A stretch of 64,000 bases of DNA from RGDT01 sp964630925 (GTDB lineage Bacteria; Planctomycetota; Planctomycetia; Gemmatales; Gemmataceae): positions 51,665 through 115,664 of the forward strand of contig CAZVZK010000011.1 of the NCBI GenBank assembly GCA_964630925.1, written 5' to 3'. How positions within the stretch are numbered: the first letter of the stretch is position 1; each line of letters opens with the position of its first letter. The position numbers and the translations under genes were made by a program. Positions 1 through 8,267 of this stretch are shown here, one piece after another. The notes beneath the pieces are model-generated. The model was not told the origin of the DNA and did not search any database. It saw only the letters and a program-made list of their open reading frames with translations.

Positions 1-704
1 TCAACCTTCCCGTCCCCGTTGGCGGTGGCGAAGAAAGCGCCCGACGGGTGCCACGCCGCCGAGAGGAAGTGGGTGCGGCCCAGTGCCGTCTCCCTGACCT
101 TCTCCTTGCCGTGCCAGAGGGTGAGCGACTTGGTGGCGCAGACCGCCGCGCCTCGCCCGTCGGGGGAGAGGGCGGCGGCCCGGATGGTGGCCAGGCCGTC
201 GGTGATGAGGGCGTGGGTCTCGCGTCCCGTCGAGGCCTTGTGGACCGTGGCGACGCCGAAGTTCGTCCCGCCCAGGAACGTCTTGCCGTCCCTTGAGAAG
301 GTGAGGCAGCCGTGGGCGGTCCCAGGGGCGGAGGAGATCTTCTCTCCGTCGGGGGTGTAGCAGTCCACAGACCGGGCGAAGCCGAGGGCCAGCCGCGAGC
401 CGGCGGGCGTGACGGCGGCGAGGTAGACCGGCCGGCGTCCCGCCAGGCGCGTGCGATCAAGGAGGCGGCCGGAGAGGGGGTCGAACGCCAGGGCCCGGCC
501 GTCTTGCAGCGCGAGCAGGCGGCCGGCAAAGAAGCCGACGAAGGTGCTCCCTTCGTACCCGGCCGTCAGATCGTGGCGCCGCACGCCGGCGGGGAGGTCC
601 CACACCTGCACACTACCCTGTCGGCAACCCGCGGCCAGGGCGGTGCCGTCCGGCGAAAACGCCAGACTGAGGATGCCGGCCGAACGCATCTTGAGCCTCA
701 GCAT
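1..704 (-). CDS. WD40-repeat protein, 3' end beyond window
   Basis: This is the last of four tandem paralogous WD40-type genes, and its C-terminus lies outside the window. Translation from the ATG at 704 gives MLRLKMRSAG followed by LSLAFSPDG and VWDL, the blade signature of a beta-propeller. Near the window edge it reads HPSGAFFATANGDGKVD, almost the same as the corresponding stretch in the next three genes. Family knowledge: WD40 propellers are protein-interaction scaffolds. No catalytic motif or signal peptide is visible, so it is probably cytoplasmic. A separate function for this copy cannot be inferred. Confidence 0.8.
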   Translation of the reverse strand, partial: MLRLKMRSAGILSLAFSPDGTALAAGCRQGSVQVWDLPAGVRRHDLTAGYEGSTFVGFFAGRLLALQDGRALAFDPLSGRLLDRTRLAGRRPVYLAAVTPAGSRLALGFARSVDCYTPDGEKISSAPGTAHGCLTFSRDGKTFLGGTNFGVATVHKASTGRETHALITDGLATIRAAALSPDGRGAAVCATKSLTLWHGKEKVRETALGRTHFLSAAWHPSGAFFATANGDGKV

Positions 705-714
705 GCCTCATCCC

Positions 715-1602
715 TCAGCGGTCAACGTCCCACACCACCACCTGCCCGCCTCTGCCGCACGCCGCGGCCCGCTCGCCCGTGGTGTCGAACGTCACGCCGA
801 ACACCTTCCCCAGCCCCCAGTCGAACGACTCGCGGCGCTCGGCGGTGACGGCGTCCCAGAAGTCGATCTTGCCGTCGCCGTTGGCCGTCGCGAAGAAGCG
901 GCCCGACGGGTGCCACGCGACGCCGAGGAAGTGCGTCCGTCCGAGGTTGTGTTCCGCGACCTGCGCCGGCGGGCCGAGGCGCCAGACGTGCAGGCGCGAG
1001 GCGGCGCACCACGCGGCTACCGATCCGTCGGGCGACAGCGAGATCGAACGCACCATCGACTTCCCTGCGGGCAGGCCGCCGAGGTGTGTGCCCGTGGCTG
1101 CGTCGAACCAGTGGACCGAGCCGTTGTAGCGGCCGATGGCCAGAACCCGCCCGTCGCGCGAGGAGGCCATCGCCGCGTCGCCGACGTGATCGTCAGGCAG
1201 CGGCGCCGACCAGCCGAGGCCGCCATCCGGCATATGGTGCTGCCGCAGAACCTGCCTGCAGGCGTCCGCATCCGTGTAGCAGAGGCAGGCCTGGCGGGCG
1301 TCGCCGGAGAAGGCGGCGGCGTAGGCGTCCTCGGCCCCCGGTAGCGTGGCGATCAGGACGCCGTCCGCGACGCCGAAGTGGGCGAGGCCGGCGTCGTCGG
1401 CGAGGACCAGCAGGCCCCCGCCGTCGTGCGTGAAAGAGAGGGCGCGGTTGATCGTCCCACACCTGATCTCGCGGGCGTGCCGGCGGCCCGCAATGTCCCA
1501 GATGTCGATGGGCGTCCGCAGTCCGCACGAGGCCAGCCATCTGCCGTCTGGGGAGAAGACGGCGTGCTGCAGGTCGGCCTTCTTGCCCTTGAGGATGAAC
1601 AT
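715..1602 (-). CDS. WD40-repeat protein (tandem paralog 2)
   Basis: A WD40 propeller protein of about 295 residues with blades such as AVFSPDGRWLASCG, ISLSPDGSVAAWC and AWHPSGRFFATANGDGK, ending WDVDR. I chose the ATG at 1602 because it gives MFILKG, which lines up with the starts of the paralogs (MFTLRAD, MLLLDV, MLRLKM). An ATG at 1620 is also in frame and would overlap the upstream stop by 8 nt. It is co-directional with its neighbours and probably co-transcribed. It has no enzymatic motif, and the paralogy suggests a scaffold or interaction role. Confidence 0.8.
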   Translation of the reverse strand: MFILKGKKADLQHAVFSPDGRWLASCGLRTPIDIWDIAGRRHAREIRCGTINRALSFTHDGGGLLVLADDAGLAHFGVADGVLIATLPGAEDAYAAAFSGDARQACLCYTDADACRQVLRQHHMPDGGLGWSAPLPDDHVGDAAMASSRDGRVLAIGRYNGSVHWFDAATGTHLGGLPAGKSMVRSISLSPDGSVAAWCAASRLHVWRLGPPAQVAEHNLGRTHFLGVAWHPSGRFFATANGDGKIDFWDAVTAERRESFDWGLGKVFGVTFDTTGERAAACGRGGQVVVWDVDR

Positions 1603-1612
1603 GGCCCGGCCC

Positions 1613-2485
1613 TCATCCATCGATGTCCCAGATGACGATGTGCCCGTCGTCGGAGCAGGCTGCCGCCCGGTCCCCCGAGGCGTCGAAGGTGACGGCGGTG
1701 AGCTGGCCGACGCCCCAGCCGAACGACTGGCGGCGCTCGCCGGTGACGCCGTCCCACAGATCGACGTTGCCGTCGCCCTTGGTGGTGGCGAAGAAGGCCC
1801 CGGAGGGGTGCCACGCCACGCCGAGGTACGGCCGCTCGTTGAGGCGGTGGTGGTTGGAGTCCGGCGTGGGCCTGAAACGGTGGAAGTGCAGGAACTGGCC
1901 GGCGAGGCAGGCGACGGCCTTGCCCCCGGGGGCGACGGCGAGGGCGTCGATGCCGTGGGAGCCGCTGAAGACGCGGCCGAGGGGGCGGCCCGACGGGAGG
2001 TCGAACACGGCGACGTGGCCGCCCTCGGAGAGGGCGAGGGCGGCGCCGTCGGGGCTGCACTTCAGGGCATTGGGTGGCGGCGCCGGCCCCTGGTGGGAAT
2101 CGGGATGCGTCCACAGGGCGCGGAAGGCGGGGAGGGCGAACAGACCGAAGTCGGGCGGGTCGCGGAGGACGCACACGGCCCGCCAGCCGTCGGACGGGAC
2201 GGCCGCGACGTAGGGTCGGCCCGGCGGGCCGACCTCCTCCCACCGGGCCGATCCCGGCGCGGCGTGCAGGAGCCGGCGGCCCGTGAGGACGTGCAGCCCG
2301 GCGGGGGTGTCGAAGACGGCCTCGGCCGGCTGCCCGCCGGTGTGGTGCCGGGTGGCGACGGCGCGGGCGGCGAGATCCCAGACGAAGACCTCACCGCCCT
2401 CACAGCCGACGGTGAGGCGGGCGCCGTCGCCGGAGAAGGCGAGGCAGGCGGGCAGGGCGCCGTCCGGCACATCGAGCAGCAACAC
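1613..2485 (-). CDS. WD40-repeat protein (tandem paralog 3)
   Basis: A 290-residue WD40-type protein that starts with GTG (MLLLDVPDG). Blades include LAFSGDGARLTVGCEGG, VFVWDLAAR, AWHPSGAFFATTKGDGNVD and a C-terminal IVIWDIDG. The last third (HPSG…NGDGK-like, then ERRQSFGWGVGQL and FDASGDRAAAC) is the most conserved part across the array, while the N-terminal blades have diverged. The start lies 9 nt after the stop of the next upstream paralog, so translation in one transcript is likely. Molecular function is unknown. Confidence 0.8.
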   Translation of the reverse strand: MLLLDVPDGALPACLAFSGDGARLTVGCEGGEVFVWDLAARAVATRHHTGGQPAEAVFDTPAGLHVLTGRRLLHAAPGSARWEEVGPPGRPYVAAVPSDGWRAVCVLRDPPDFGLFALPAFRALWTHPDSHQGPAPPPNALKCSPDGAALALSEGGHVAVFDLPSGRPLGRVFSGSHGIDALAVAPGGKAVACLAGQFLHFHRFRPTPDSNHHRLNERPYLGVAWHPSGAFFATTKGDGNVDLWDGVTGERRQSFGWGVGQLTAVTFDASGDRAAACSDDGHIVIWDIDG

Positions 2486-2494
2486 GGCGTGACC

Positions 2495-3361
2495 TCAGCG
2501 GTCGATGTCCCAGAGGATGATATGGCCCGACTCGGAGCAGGCGGCGGCGCGGTCACCCGCCGCGTCGAAGGTGATGTCGGTCAACTTGCCGAGGCCCCAG
2601 TCAAACGACCCGCGGCGCTCGGCGGTGTGGCCGTCCCAGAAATCCACCTTGCCGTCGCCGTTGACGGTGGCGAAGAAGCCCCCCGAGGGGTGCCAGGCGA
2701 CGCCCAGGAAGTGCGTCTTGCCGAGGCGGTGGTGCGCGTGCGTGCCTTCGGGGAGGCGGAGGAAGTGCAGGTTGGATGCGGCGCAGAAGGCGGCGGCGGA
2801 GCCGTCGGGGGAGATGGCCAGGGCGGTCGGGGACGCCTCGCCCGGCCTCTCGTGGAGGGCCACGGGCTCCCCCGTCGCCGAGTCATAGACGGCGACACGC
2901 TCGCCCCCCACGGACGCGACGCGGCGCCCGTCCGCCGAGCAGGCGAGATGCCAGGCGTCCCCCTCCGGCCTCGCCCAGGCCGGCGCCCCGTCCGCCAGCG
3001 ATATGACGGCCAGGCGCCGCGAGATCCCGTGCTGCGCGAAGCAGGCGGCCAGCCCGTCCCCGAGCGGCGTGGCCGACGAGACGATATCCGCGGCGGCGTG
3101 ACGGGTGCTCCACTTGCCTGCCGGGAGCGGCAGGGCCAGGAGGACGCCGGGCCGGTTGACGAACAGCTCACGACCGTCGGCCGCGAAGAAGACGCGGTCC
3201 GCGGAGCGTCGGCCGGCGCCGGGGCATTTTAACGCCGCGCGTGTCACCAGATCCCACAGCTTGACGGCGCCCATCTCGCCGCAGGCGGCGAGGCGTGCGC
3301 CGTCGGGCGAGAAGGCGACGGCGTTGAGCCGGCGTGGGGGATCGGCGCGGAGGGTGAACAC
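2495..3361 (-). CDS. WD40-repeat protein (tandem paralog 4, dnaB-proximal)
   Basis: A 288-residue WD40 propeller with a GTG start (MFTLRADPPRRLN) that lies 9 nt downstream of the dnaB stop codon, so it is probably read through from dnaB. Blades include VAFSPDGARLAACGEMG, VKLWDL, LAISPDGSAAAFCA, AWHPSGGFFATVNGDGK and IILWDIDR. It is closest to paralog 2 in the C-terminal blades (RRGSFDWGLGKL). There is no signal peptide. Its place at the end of the ribosomal/dnaB block is probably due to local duplication rather than a replication role, though a DnaB partner role is not excluded. Confidence 0.82.
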   Translation of the reverse strand: MFTLRADPPRRLNAVAFSPDGARLAACGEMGAVKLWDLVTRAALKCPGAGRRSADRVFFAADGRELFVNRPGVLLALPLPAGKWSTRHAAADIVSSATPLGDGLAACFAQHGISRRLAVISLADGAPAWARPEGDAWHLACSADGRRVASVGGERVAVYDSATGEPVALHERPGEASPTALAISPDGSAAAFCAASNLHFLRLPEGTHAHHRLGKTHFLGVAWHPSGGFFATVNGDGKVDFWDGHTAERRGSFDWGLGKLTDITFDAAGDRAAACSESGHIILWDIDR

Positions 3362-3370
3362 GTCCGCCTC

Positions 3371-6300
3371 TCAGTGGTCGAACGGCGTGCCGACCTTGAA
3401 GTCCTCGTAGGCCAGGTATTGCTTGATGTAGGCGAGGGTGACCTCGCCGGTGGGGCCGTTGCGCTGCTTGGCGACGATGATCTCGAGGATGCCCTCGTGC
3501 TGGCCCGGCTCGTAGCGGTCGGGGCGGTGCAGCATGAAGACGGTGTCCGCGTCCTGCTCGATGGAGTTGTGGGCGATGATGTCGTCGGCGACGAAGTTGT
3601 GATGGCCGGGGACGGTCAGATCGAAGACATCCTCGTCCCCGTCGGGCGTGACGGATACGACTTGGTCCCAGTACACATCGCTCGCCGCCAAGGCATCAAG
3701 GGTCGGATCACCGCCGGCCGCCCTCGACACGCGAGACAAGCGGTCACGGCTGACGTTCTGCTTGTAGAGCGTCGAGCCGCAGAACGACAGCTCCATTCGG
3801 CTCTGGAAGGCCCGCATCGAGATACCTCGGGCAGCGAGCAACGGGACGGCGTGCTTGCGCCAGACCTCCGCCGGGATCACGTCCCTGTTGGTATTCTCCT
3901 TCCGTTCGGCCAGGCCCGCCACCGCCGACGCGAGGGAAGCCATCCTGTACGCCCCGCTCGCCCCGATCCGTTCGGCGAAGGCGAGGAGGTCTGTCCGGCC
4001 ACTGACCCAGACTTGATGTTGGGGCCTCCCTTTCGTCCCTTGGCTCTGAAGCCTGAGCCTGCCGTTAATCCCGACTCGGAGGAGAAGGGATTGCACGTCA
4101 CGCGCGAGCCGCTGGCTGCTCGACGCGAAATAGACGGCGGGGTAGGCCAACCCTTTTCGCACGGCCGGGCGGATACATCCGTCTGTCGCCCAGAGGCCGC
4201 GCAGGTACGCGGCGACCGCGGGTGTCGCAAGCGAGAAGATGACCTCCGGAGTCCGCTTCTCCCAGGCCCGGAGGCCGAACGCCCCGAGGCCATCGAGCCA
4301 ACGCGCGATCGGGTTCCGGCGGCCGTGAGTCAGTTGGTCGGCCGCCGAGAGGTACACCTGGAACCACTTCCGCTCGCGCTGAATGCGGGGGCGGATCGCC
4401 TCACCGAATACCGCCTCGGTGAGCGAGACGACCTGTTCGGCGAGGTCCAGCTCGCGGGTGGTGTATTGGATCGCGTGCCTGGGGAGGGTGCAGCCATCCC
4501 CGATGAGATGGCCGAGGAGCCCGGCTTCCGCTTCGGAAAGGGAGGTCCCCTCCCTGGGCGGGATTCGCCGGGGCAAGGCAATGTGTTGGCCGGCCCTCAA
4601 ATCATCGAGCCGCCGCCAACCCTCGAAGGCGCGGAACGGGTGGTTCGCCGTCGCACGGATCGTCCGCCCGAGACGCGTCGTCAGGCGGAAGACCGGCTTC
4701 CTCCCCGTGCAGAACGCACGGCTCACGGCCGCCGGCTCCAACCGCATCGTCCGCTCGTTGAGCGCCCACACGCGGAAGCCCGCCCGGCCCTCCAGGTCGC
4801 GGATCGGGACGCGCTCGCCGGATCCCAGCGTGATCAACGTATCGCCGGCGAGGCAGCCCGACTCGCGGAGGTCCGACAGCCTGGGCCTGTGATCCTGGCG
4901 GTCCTCGGCGGCCCGGTTCACCTGGGCGAGCGCGATCACCGGGACCTGTAGCTCCTTGGCCAGGAACTTGAGCCGGCGGCTGATCTGGGCCACCTGCTCC
5001 TGCCTGGGGTCGCGGCGGTTCTCCGGCTCGATGAGCTGGAGGTAGTCGATGACGATGAGGCGTATGTCCTTCTGGTGCTTCAGCCGGCGGGCGTTGGCGG
5101 CGATGCGCAGCATGCCCTGCTGCGGGGAGTCGTCGATGAACAGGTGCGCCTTCTGGAGGGAGCTGCCGGCGTCGATCAACTTCTCCATGTCGTCGCTCGT
5201 CAGCGTGCCCTTGCGGAGGCGGTGGCTGTCGACGCGCGCCTGCGAGCAGAGCATGCGCTCGGCCAGCTCGATGCGCGACTGCTCCAGGCTGACGTAGAAG
5301 ACGGGCACCTTCTCCATCAGGAGGACGTTCTTGGTCAGCGCGAGTGAGAAGGCGGTGTTGTGGACGCAGATGTCGTTGGCGATGAAGTTGTGGGTGCCGG
5401 GGATGGTGAGGTCGTAGACCTGTTTCTCGCCGAGCGGCTCGACGGAGACGATCCGATCCCAGCGGGTGTCGCGCGGTGTCGGTGTGCCGCCCTCAAGACG
5501 GGCCAGCCCGTCGCGATCGGTCACGGCCAGCCGCCACTTGCCGGCCCTCTCGCGCAAGCGAGAGGGGATGCCGAATCGGAGGAGGAGGTGCTGCACCTGT
5601 CGGGCGAGGCGTTCGCGGCGTGTCCTAACCTTCAGGCCGGCGCGGCCCGCGAAGAGGAGACGCAGGAACAGCGCGAGCTGTTGGCGGGGCAGGCGGAACA
5701 CGCGAGCCGGGAGTGACGCTGCGACCCGTGGCGCTCGCGTCGCCACGGCAACACGGGAGGGCGTGGCTTCCGCCGAGCCGACGATGCCCGAATTGTCCGA
5801 GTGGCTGTTCCTGAACCGGTGAAGGCGGGTGTCGTGCGGCTCGGCGGGAGCCTCGCCCTCCCGTCCGCCGCCCCGCCGGCCAAGGGCGCGCCCGAACCGC
5901 ACCGCCAGGCGCTCGATCTGCCCGACCGACATCGGCTCCCGGCCTTCGGCCGGCAACACCCGCGGCACCGCCACCGCGTCCCCCACCGCCAGCTCCGCGA
6001 GCGGACGCCACCCCTCCACCGTGCGGAAGGGATGCGACAGCGTCGTCTCGATCCGCCGGCCGCTGTGCAGCGTCACCCGATACACCGGCTTCGTGCCGTC
6101 ATCGACGAACGCCGACGGCTCCGTCCACCCCAGACGCCAATCGTCGCCCAGCGTCAGGAGTCGGGCCTGCTGGCGGCGGTAGACCTCCTCGATGGTCGCG
6201 ATGCTGCCGTCGCCCAGCACGATCTCACTGTCCGCCGCGAGACACTTCCCGACACTCGGCCTGGCGGCGATGATGATCAGCTCGCCTTGCTGAAGGCCCG

Positions 6301-6898
6301 CCGTCAGCTCGTTCAGCTCGGTGAAGCCGGTGTTCAGGCCGCTGTGGGCCATCGTCGCCTGGGTGGAACGGGCGTCGATGCGGTCGTACGTCTCCCGGAT
6401 CGCCGCCTCCAGCGTCACGAGCGACCCGCCCAGGCCCTTGGACGCCATCTCGAAGACCGTGCCGGCGGCCTCCTCGATGAGCTGCTCCGCCGGCGACGCC
6501 TGATTGTACGCCTTCGCCAGGATCTCCGTGCCCGCCTCGATCAGCCCACGCACCAGCGCCTTGTCACGCACGATGCGGGCGTAATGCTCCGCGTTCGCCG
6601 CCGACGGGGCGGCGTCCCACAGCTCGGCCAGGTAGACCGGCCCGCCCACGTCCTCCAGCCAGCCACGCAGCTTCAGCTGCTCGGCGAGGATGAGCAGATC
6701 GACGGGTTGGCCGCCCTTGTCGTGGTGGTCGGTGATCGTCTGGTAGATCTTCTGGTGGGCGTCCGCGTAGAAGTGATCCTTCTGGAGGATGTTGATCATG
6801 TCGCCGATGACGCGGTTAAGGCGCAGCATGCTCCCCAGCACGGAGCGTTCGGCGTCGAGGTTCTGCGGGGGGAGGCGGTCGGAGAGGGGGCCGGACAT
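3371..6898 (-). CDS. dnaB: Replicative DNA helicase DnaB with two inteins
   Basis: The 1175-residue precursor consists of a DnaB helicase of about 449 residues plus two inteins. The N-terminal domain (PPQNLDAERSVLGSML) and the RecA-like ATPase domain are typical. Intein 1 (residues 219-514) splits the Walker A motif, after ARPSVGK and before TAFSLAL. Intein 2 (residues 682-1111) splits the loop SDLRESG / SIEQDADTVF. Walker B reads IRLIVIDYLQL. After two splicing events the helicase would be intact and could act as the hexameric replication-fork motor. The start ATG follows a strong AGGGAGG ribosome site. It lies downstream of rplI, the usual order rpsF-ssb-rplI-dnaB. Confidence 0.97.
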   Translation of the reverse strand: MSGPLSDRLPPQNLDAERSVLGSMLRLNRVIGDMINILQKDHFYADAHQKIYQTITDHHDKGGQPVDLLILAEQLKLRGWLEDVGGPVYLAELWDAAPSAANAEHYARIVRDKALVRGLIEAGTEILAKAYNQASPAEQLIEEAAGTVFEMASKGLGGSLVTLEAAIRETYDRIDARSTQATMAHSGLNTGFTELNELTAGLQQGELIIIAARPSVGKCLAADSEIVLGDGSIATIEEVYRRQQARLLTLGDDWRLGWTEPSAFVDDGTKPVYRVTLHSGRRIETTLSHPFRTVEGWRPLAELAVGDAVAVPRVLPAEGREPMSVGQIERLAVRFGRALGRRGGGREGEAPAEPHDTRLHRFRNSHSDNSGIVGSAEATPSRVAVATRAPRVAASLPARVFRLPRQQLALFLRLLFAGRAGLKVRTRRERLARQVQHLLLRFGIPSRLRERAGKWRLAVTDRDGLARLEGGTPTPRDTRWDRIVSVEPLGEKQVYDLTIPGTHNFIANDICVHNTAFSLALTKNVLLMEKVPVFYVSLEQSRIELAERMLCSQARVDSHRLRKGTLTSDDMEKLIDAGSSLQKAHLFIDDSPQQGMLRIAANARRLKHQKDIRLIVIDYLQLIEPENRRDPRQEQVAQISRRLKFLAKELQVPVIALAQVNRAAEDRQDHRPRLSDLRESGCLAGDTLITLGSGERVPIRDLEGRAGFRVWALNERTMRLEPAAVSRAFCTGRKPVFRLTTRLGRTIRATANHPFRAFEGWRRLDDLRAGQHIALPRRIPPREGTSLSEAEAGLLGHLIGDGCTLPRHAIQYTTRELDLAEQVVSLTEAVFGEAIRPRIQRERKWFQVYLSAADQLTHGRRNPIARWLDGLGAFGLRAWEKRTPEVIFSLATPAVAAYLRGLWATDGCIRPAVRKGLAYPAVYFASSSQRLARDVQSLLLRVGINGRLRLQSQGTKGRPQHQVWVSGRTDLLAFAERIGASGAYRMASLASAVAGLAERKENTNRDVIPAEVWRKHAVPLLAARGISMRAFQSRMELSFCGSTLYKQNVSRDRLSRVSRAAGGDPTLDALAASDVYWDQVVSVTPDGDEDVFDLTVPGHHNFVADDIIAHNSIEQDADTVFMLHRPDRYEPGQHEGILEIIVAKQRNGPTGEVTLAYIKQYLAYEDFKVGTPFDH
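3566..4855 (-). other. DnaB intein 2 with LAGLIDADG endonuclease
   Basis: A 430-residue intein at DnaB residues 682-1111. Block A is CLAGDTLITL, block B ATANHPF, and block F/G VFDLTVPGHHNF…DIIAHN before a Ser extein residue. Two dodecapeptide motifs are visible, LLGHLIGDG (about residue 794) and LRGLWATDG (about 899), each with an acidic residue, as in active LAGLIDADG homing endonucleases. The spacing of about 105 residues fits the family. Its site, before SIEQD, is a recurrent DnaB intein position. It may be able both to splice and to home. Confidence 0.93.
5357..6244 (-). other. DnaB intein 1 (Walker-A site), degenerate endonuclease
   Basis: A 296-residue intein at DnaB residues 219-514. 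It starts CLAADSEI (block A Cys1), has the block B TLSHPF motif, and ends VYDLTIPGTHNF…DICVHN (blocks F and G) before a Thr extein nucleophile. The splicing blocks look intact. Only a remnant of a LAGLIDADG region is visible (FLRLLFAG followed by RQVQHLLLRFGI), with no acidic catalytic pair, so homing activity is probably lost. A 110-bp inverted-repeat element lies inside it in frame. The insertion site interrupts the ATP-binding loop, so helicase function needs splicing. Confidence 0.93.
5754..5863. repeat. 110-bp terminal-inverted-repeat element (copy 1) inside intein 1
   Basis: The ends are 27-bp imperfect inverted repeats: the left starts CGGGAGGGCGTGGCTTCC and the right, complemented, CGGGAGGGCGAGGCTCCC, with two mismatches over 27 bp. 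The element is translated in frame within the intein, giving peptides such as REGEAPAEPHDTR and GSAEATPSR. A second copy with the same ends and about the same length lies at 62032-62142. It encodes no transposase, so it looks like a MITE or REP-like non-autonomous element. Confidence 0.85.
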
Positions 6899-6992
6899 GG
6901 CAAGAACCTCCCTGTCGGTTTCGGGGACGCGCGGCCATCCTGCGCGCGTCCCATCGCCCGGCGGGGTGCCCCGCCGGGCCGAGCCGGTCAGC

Positions 6993-7499
6993 TCACTTCT
7001 TCTCGGCGGTCTTCAGCACGACGACCTTGACCTCGGTCTCGATGTCGTAGCCGAGGTTCAGCTTGACGGCGAAGAGGCCGAGCTCCTTGATGTGGCTGTC
7101 CATGCGCACCATCTCGGAATCGACCAGGATGTTCTTGCCGCGGAGGGCCTTGGCGATCTCGGCGGGGCCGACGGAGCCGTACAGGTGCCCGTCCTCGTTG
7201 GCCGCCGACTCGACGGTCACCCCGGCCATCTTCTGGATCTGCTCGGCGAGCGCCTTGAGGTCGGCGACGCGGGCGTCCCGCGCCTGGCGGACGCGGATCT
7301 TGAAGCGCTCCAGCAGGCGGAGGTTGTGCTGGTTGGGGATCGTGGCGAGGCCGCGTGGCAGCAGGTAGTTGCGTCCGTAGCCGGGGCGTACCTCGACCAC
7401 GTCGCCCTGCTTGCCGAGAAACTGGACGTCCTCGGTGAGCACGAGCTTCAAGTTGCCGTGCTTGCCGTGTGGGACCTGATGCCTCTGCTTCGTCGCCAT
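6993..7499 (-). CDS. rplI: 50S ribosomal protein L9
   Basis: A 168-residue L9. The N-terminal domain has the signature LTEDVQFLGKQGDVVEVRPG and YGRNYLLPRGLA, followed by the long connecting helix and a C-terminal domain (LYGSVGPAEIAKAL). An N-terminal basic extension of about 16 residues (MATKQRHQVPHGKHGN) precedes the usual start of the fold. L9 binds 23S rRNA at the base of the L1 stalk. It lies between ssb (20 nt upstream) and dnaB, the common bacterial order. rpsR, often found between ssb and rplI, is not there. Confidence 0.97.
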   Translation of the reverse strand: MATKQRHQVPHGKHGNLKLVLTEDVQFLGKQGDVVEVRPGYGRNYLLPRGLATIPNQHNLRLLERFKIRVRQARDARVADLKALAEQIQKMAGVTVESAANEDGHLYGSVGPAEIAKALRGKNILVDSEMVRMDSHIKELGLFAVKLNLGYDIETEVKVVVLKTAEKK

Positions 7500-7519
7500 G
7501 ATCCCCCTGCCTTCACCCC

Positions 7520-8092
7520 TCAGAAGGGGATGTCCTCGTCGTTGTGGGGCGGGGCCGCCGGCTTGCCCGGACGGGCGGGCGGCGCCCCCATGTCGTCCCC
7601 GTAGTCGTCACCGCCGCCATTGTAGCTCGGGGCGGGCTTACCGTAACCCCCCCCGCTGCCGTTCGCCGCGCCGGCCCGCGCCGGCTGCCGGGCCGCCGCC
7701 GGACGAGGGGCGCTCTCGTACCGCGCCCCGCCCTCACCGCCGCCGTCCTCGCGGCGCTCCAGGTACTGGAAGTTCTCGACCACCACGCGGAGCGCCGAGC
7801 GCTTGCCGCCGCCGTTCTTGTCTTCCCACGTGTCCAGCTTGAGACGGCCCTCGATGAAGATCTGGTGGCCCTTGCGGACGTTCTGGAGGATGCGGGTGGC
7901 CTGCTGGCCGTTCTCGCCCCGGTTCCAGATCTCGCAGTCGATGAAGACCGGCTCGTCCACCCACTCGTTCTTGACCTGATCGAGCTTGCGGTTGTTGACG
8001 GCGAAGCCGAACTTCGCCCCCTTGTCGGTGAGGATGGCCTCCGGGTCGCGGGTCAGCCGTCCGATCAGCATCACCTTGTTCAGATTCGCCAT
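7520..8092 (-). CDS. ssb: Single-stranded DNA-binding protein SSB
   Basis: A 190-residue SSB. The OB-fold spans about residues 1-115 (MANLNKVMLIGRLTRDPE, FAVNNRK, IFIEGRLKLDTWEDKNG), followed by a Gly/Pro/Ala-rich linker and the conserved acidic tip DEDIPF that recruits repair and replication partners. It works as a tetramer on single-stranded DNA at forks. It sits between rpsF and rplI. The 175-bp spacer to rpsF is long for this operon and could hold a second promoter. Confidence 0.97.
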   Translation of the reverse strand: MANLNKVMLIGRLTRDPEAILTDKGAKFGFAVNNRKLDQVKNEWVDEPVFIDCEIWNRGENGQQATRILQNVRKGHQIFIEGRLKLDTWEDKNGGGKRSALRVVVENFQYLERREDGGGEGGARYESAPRPAAARQPARAGAANGSGGGYGKPAPSYNGGGDDYGDDMGAPPARPGKPAAPPHNDEDIPF

Positions 8093-8267
8093 TGGGCACC
8101 CTTCCTGTCTTCTCGACGATGAACACCCGTCCCCCTCGTCTCAGGGGACCAGCGTACTATACACCTGTCAGTCAGGGTTTGGCAAGCCTGGTAGGCCCCG
8201 AGATTCCCAAATCGTCGCCCGATGCCGTGCCGTGCCCGTTGCACGGCGTCGGGGCTCGCCAACCGTC

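Noticed and set aside
3371..6898. Inserted regions in dnaB as misassembly
   Set aside because: Exact splice junctions, complete intein blocks and an unbroken frame through both insertions argue against it.
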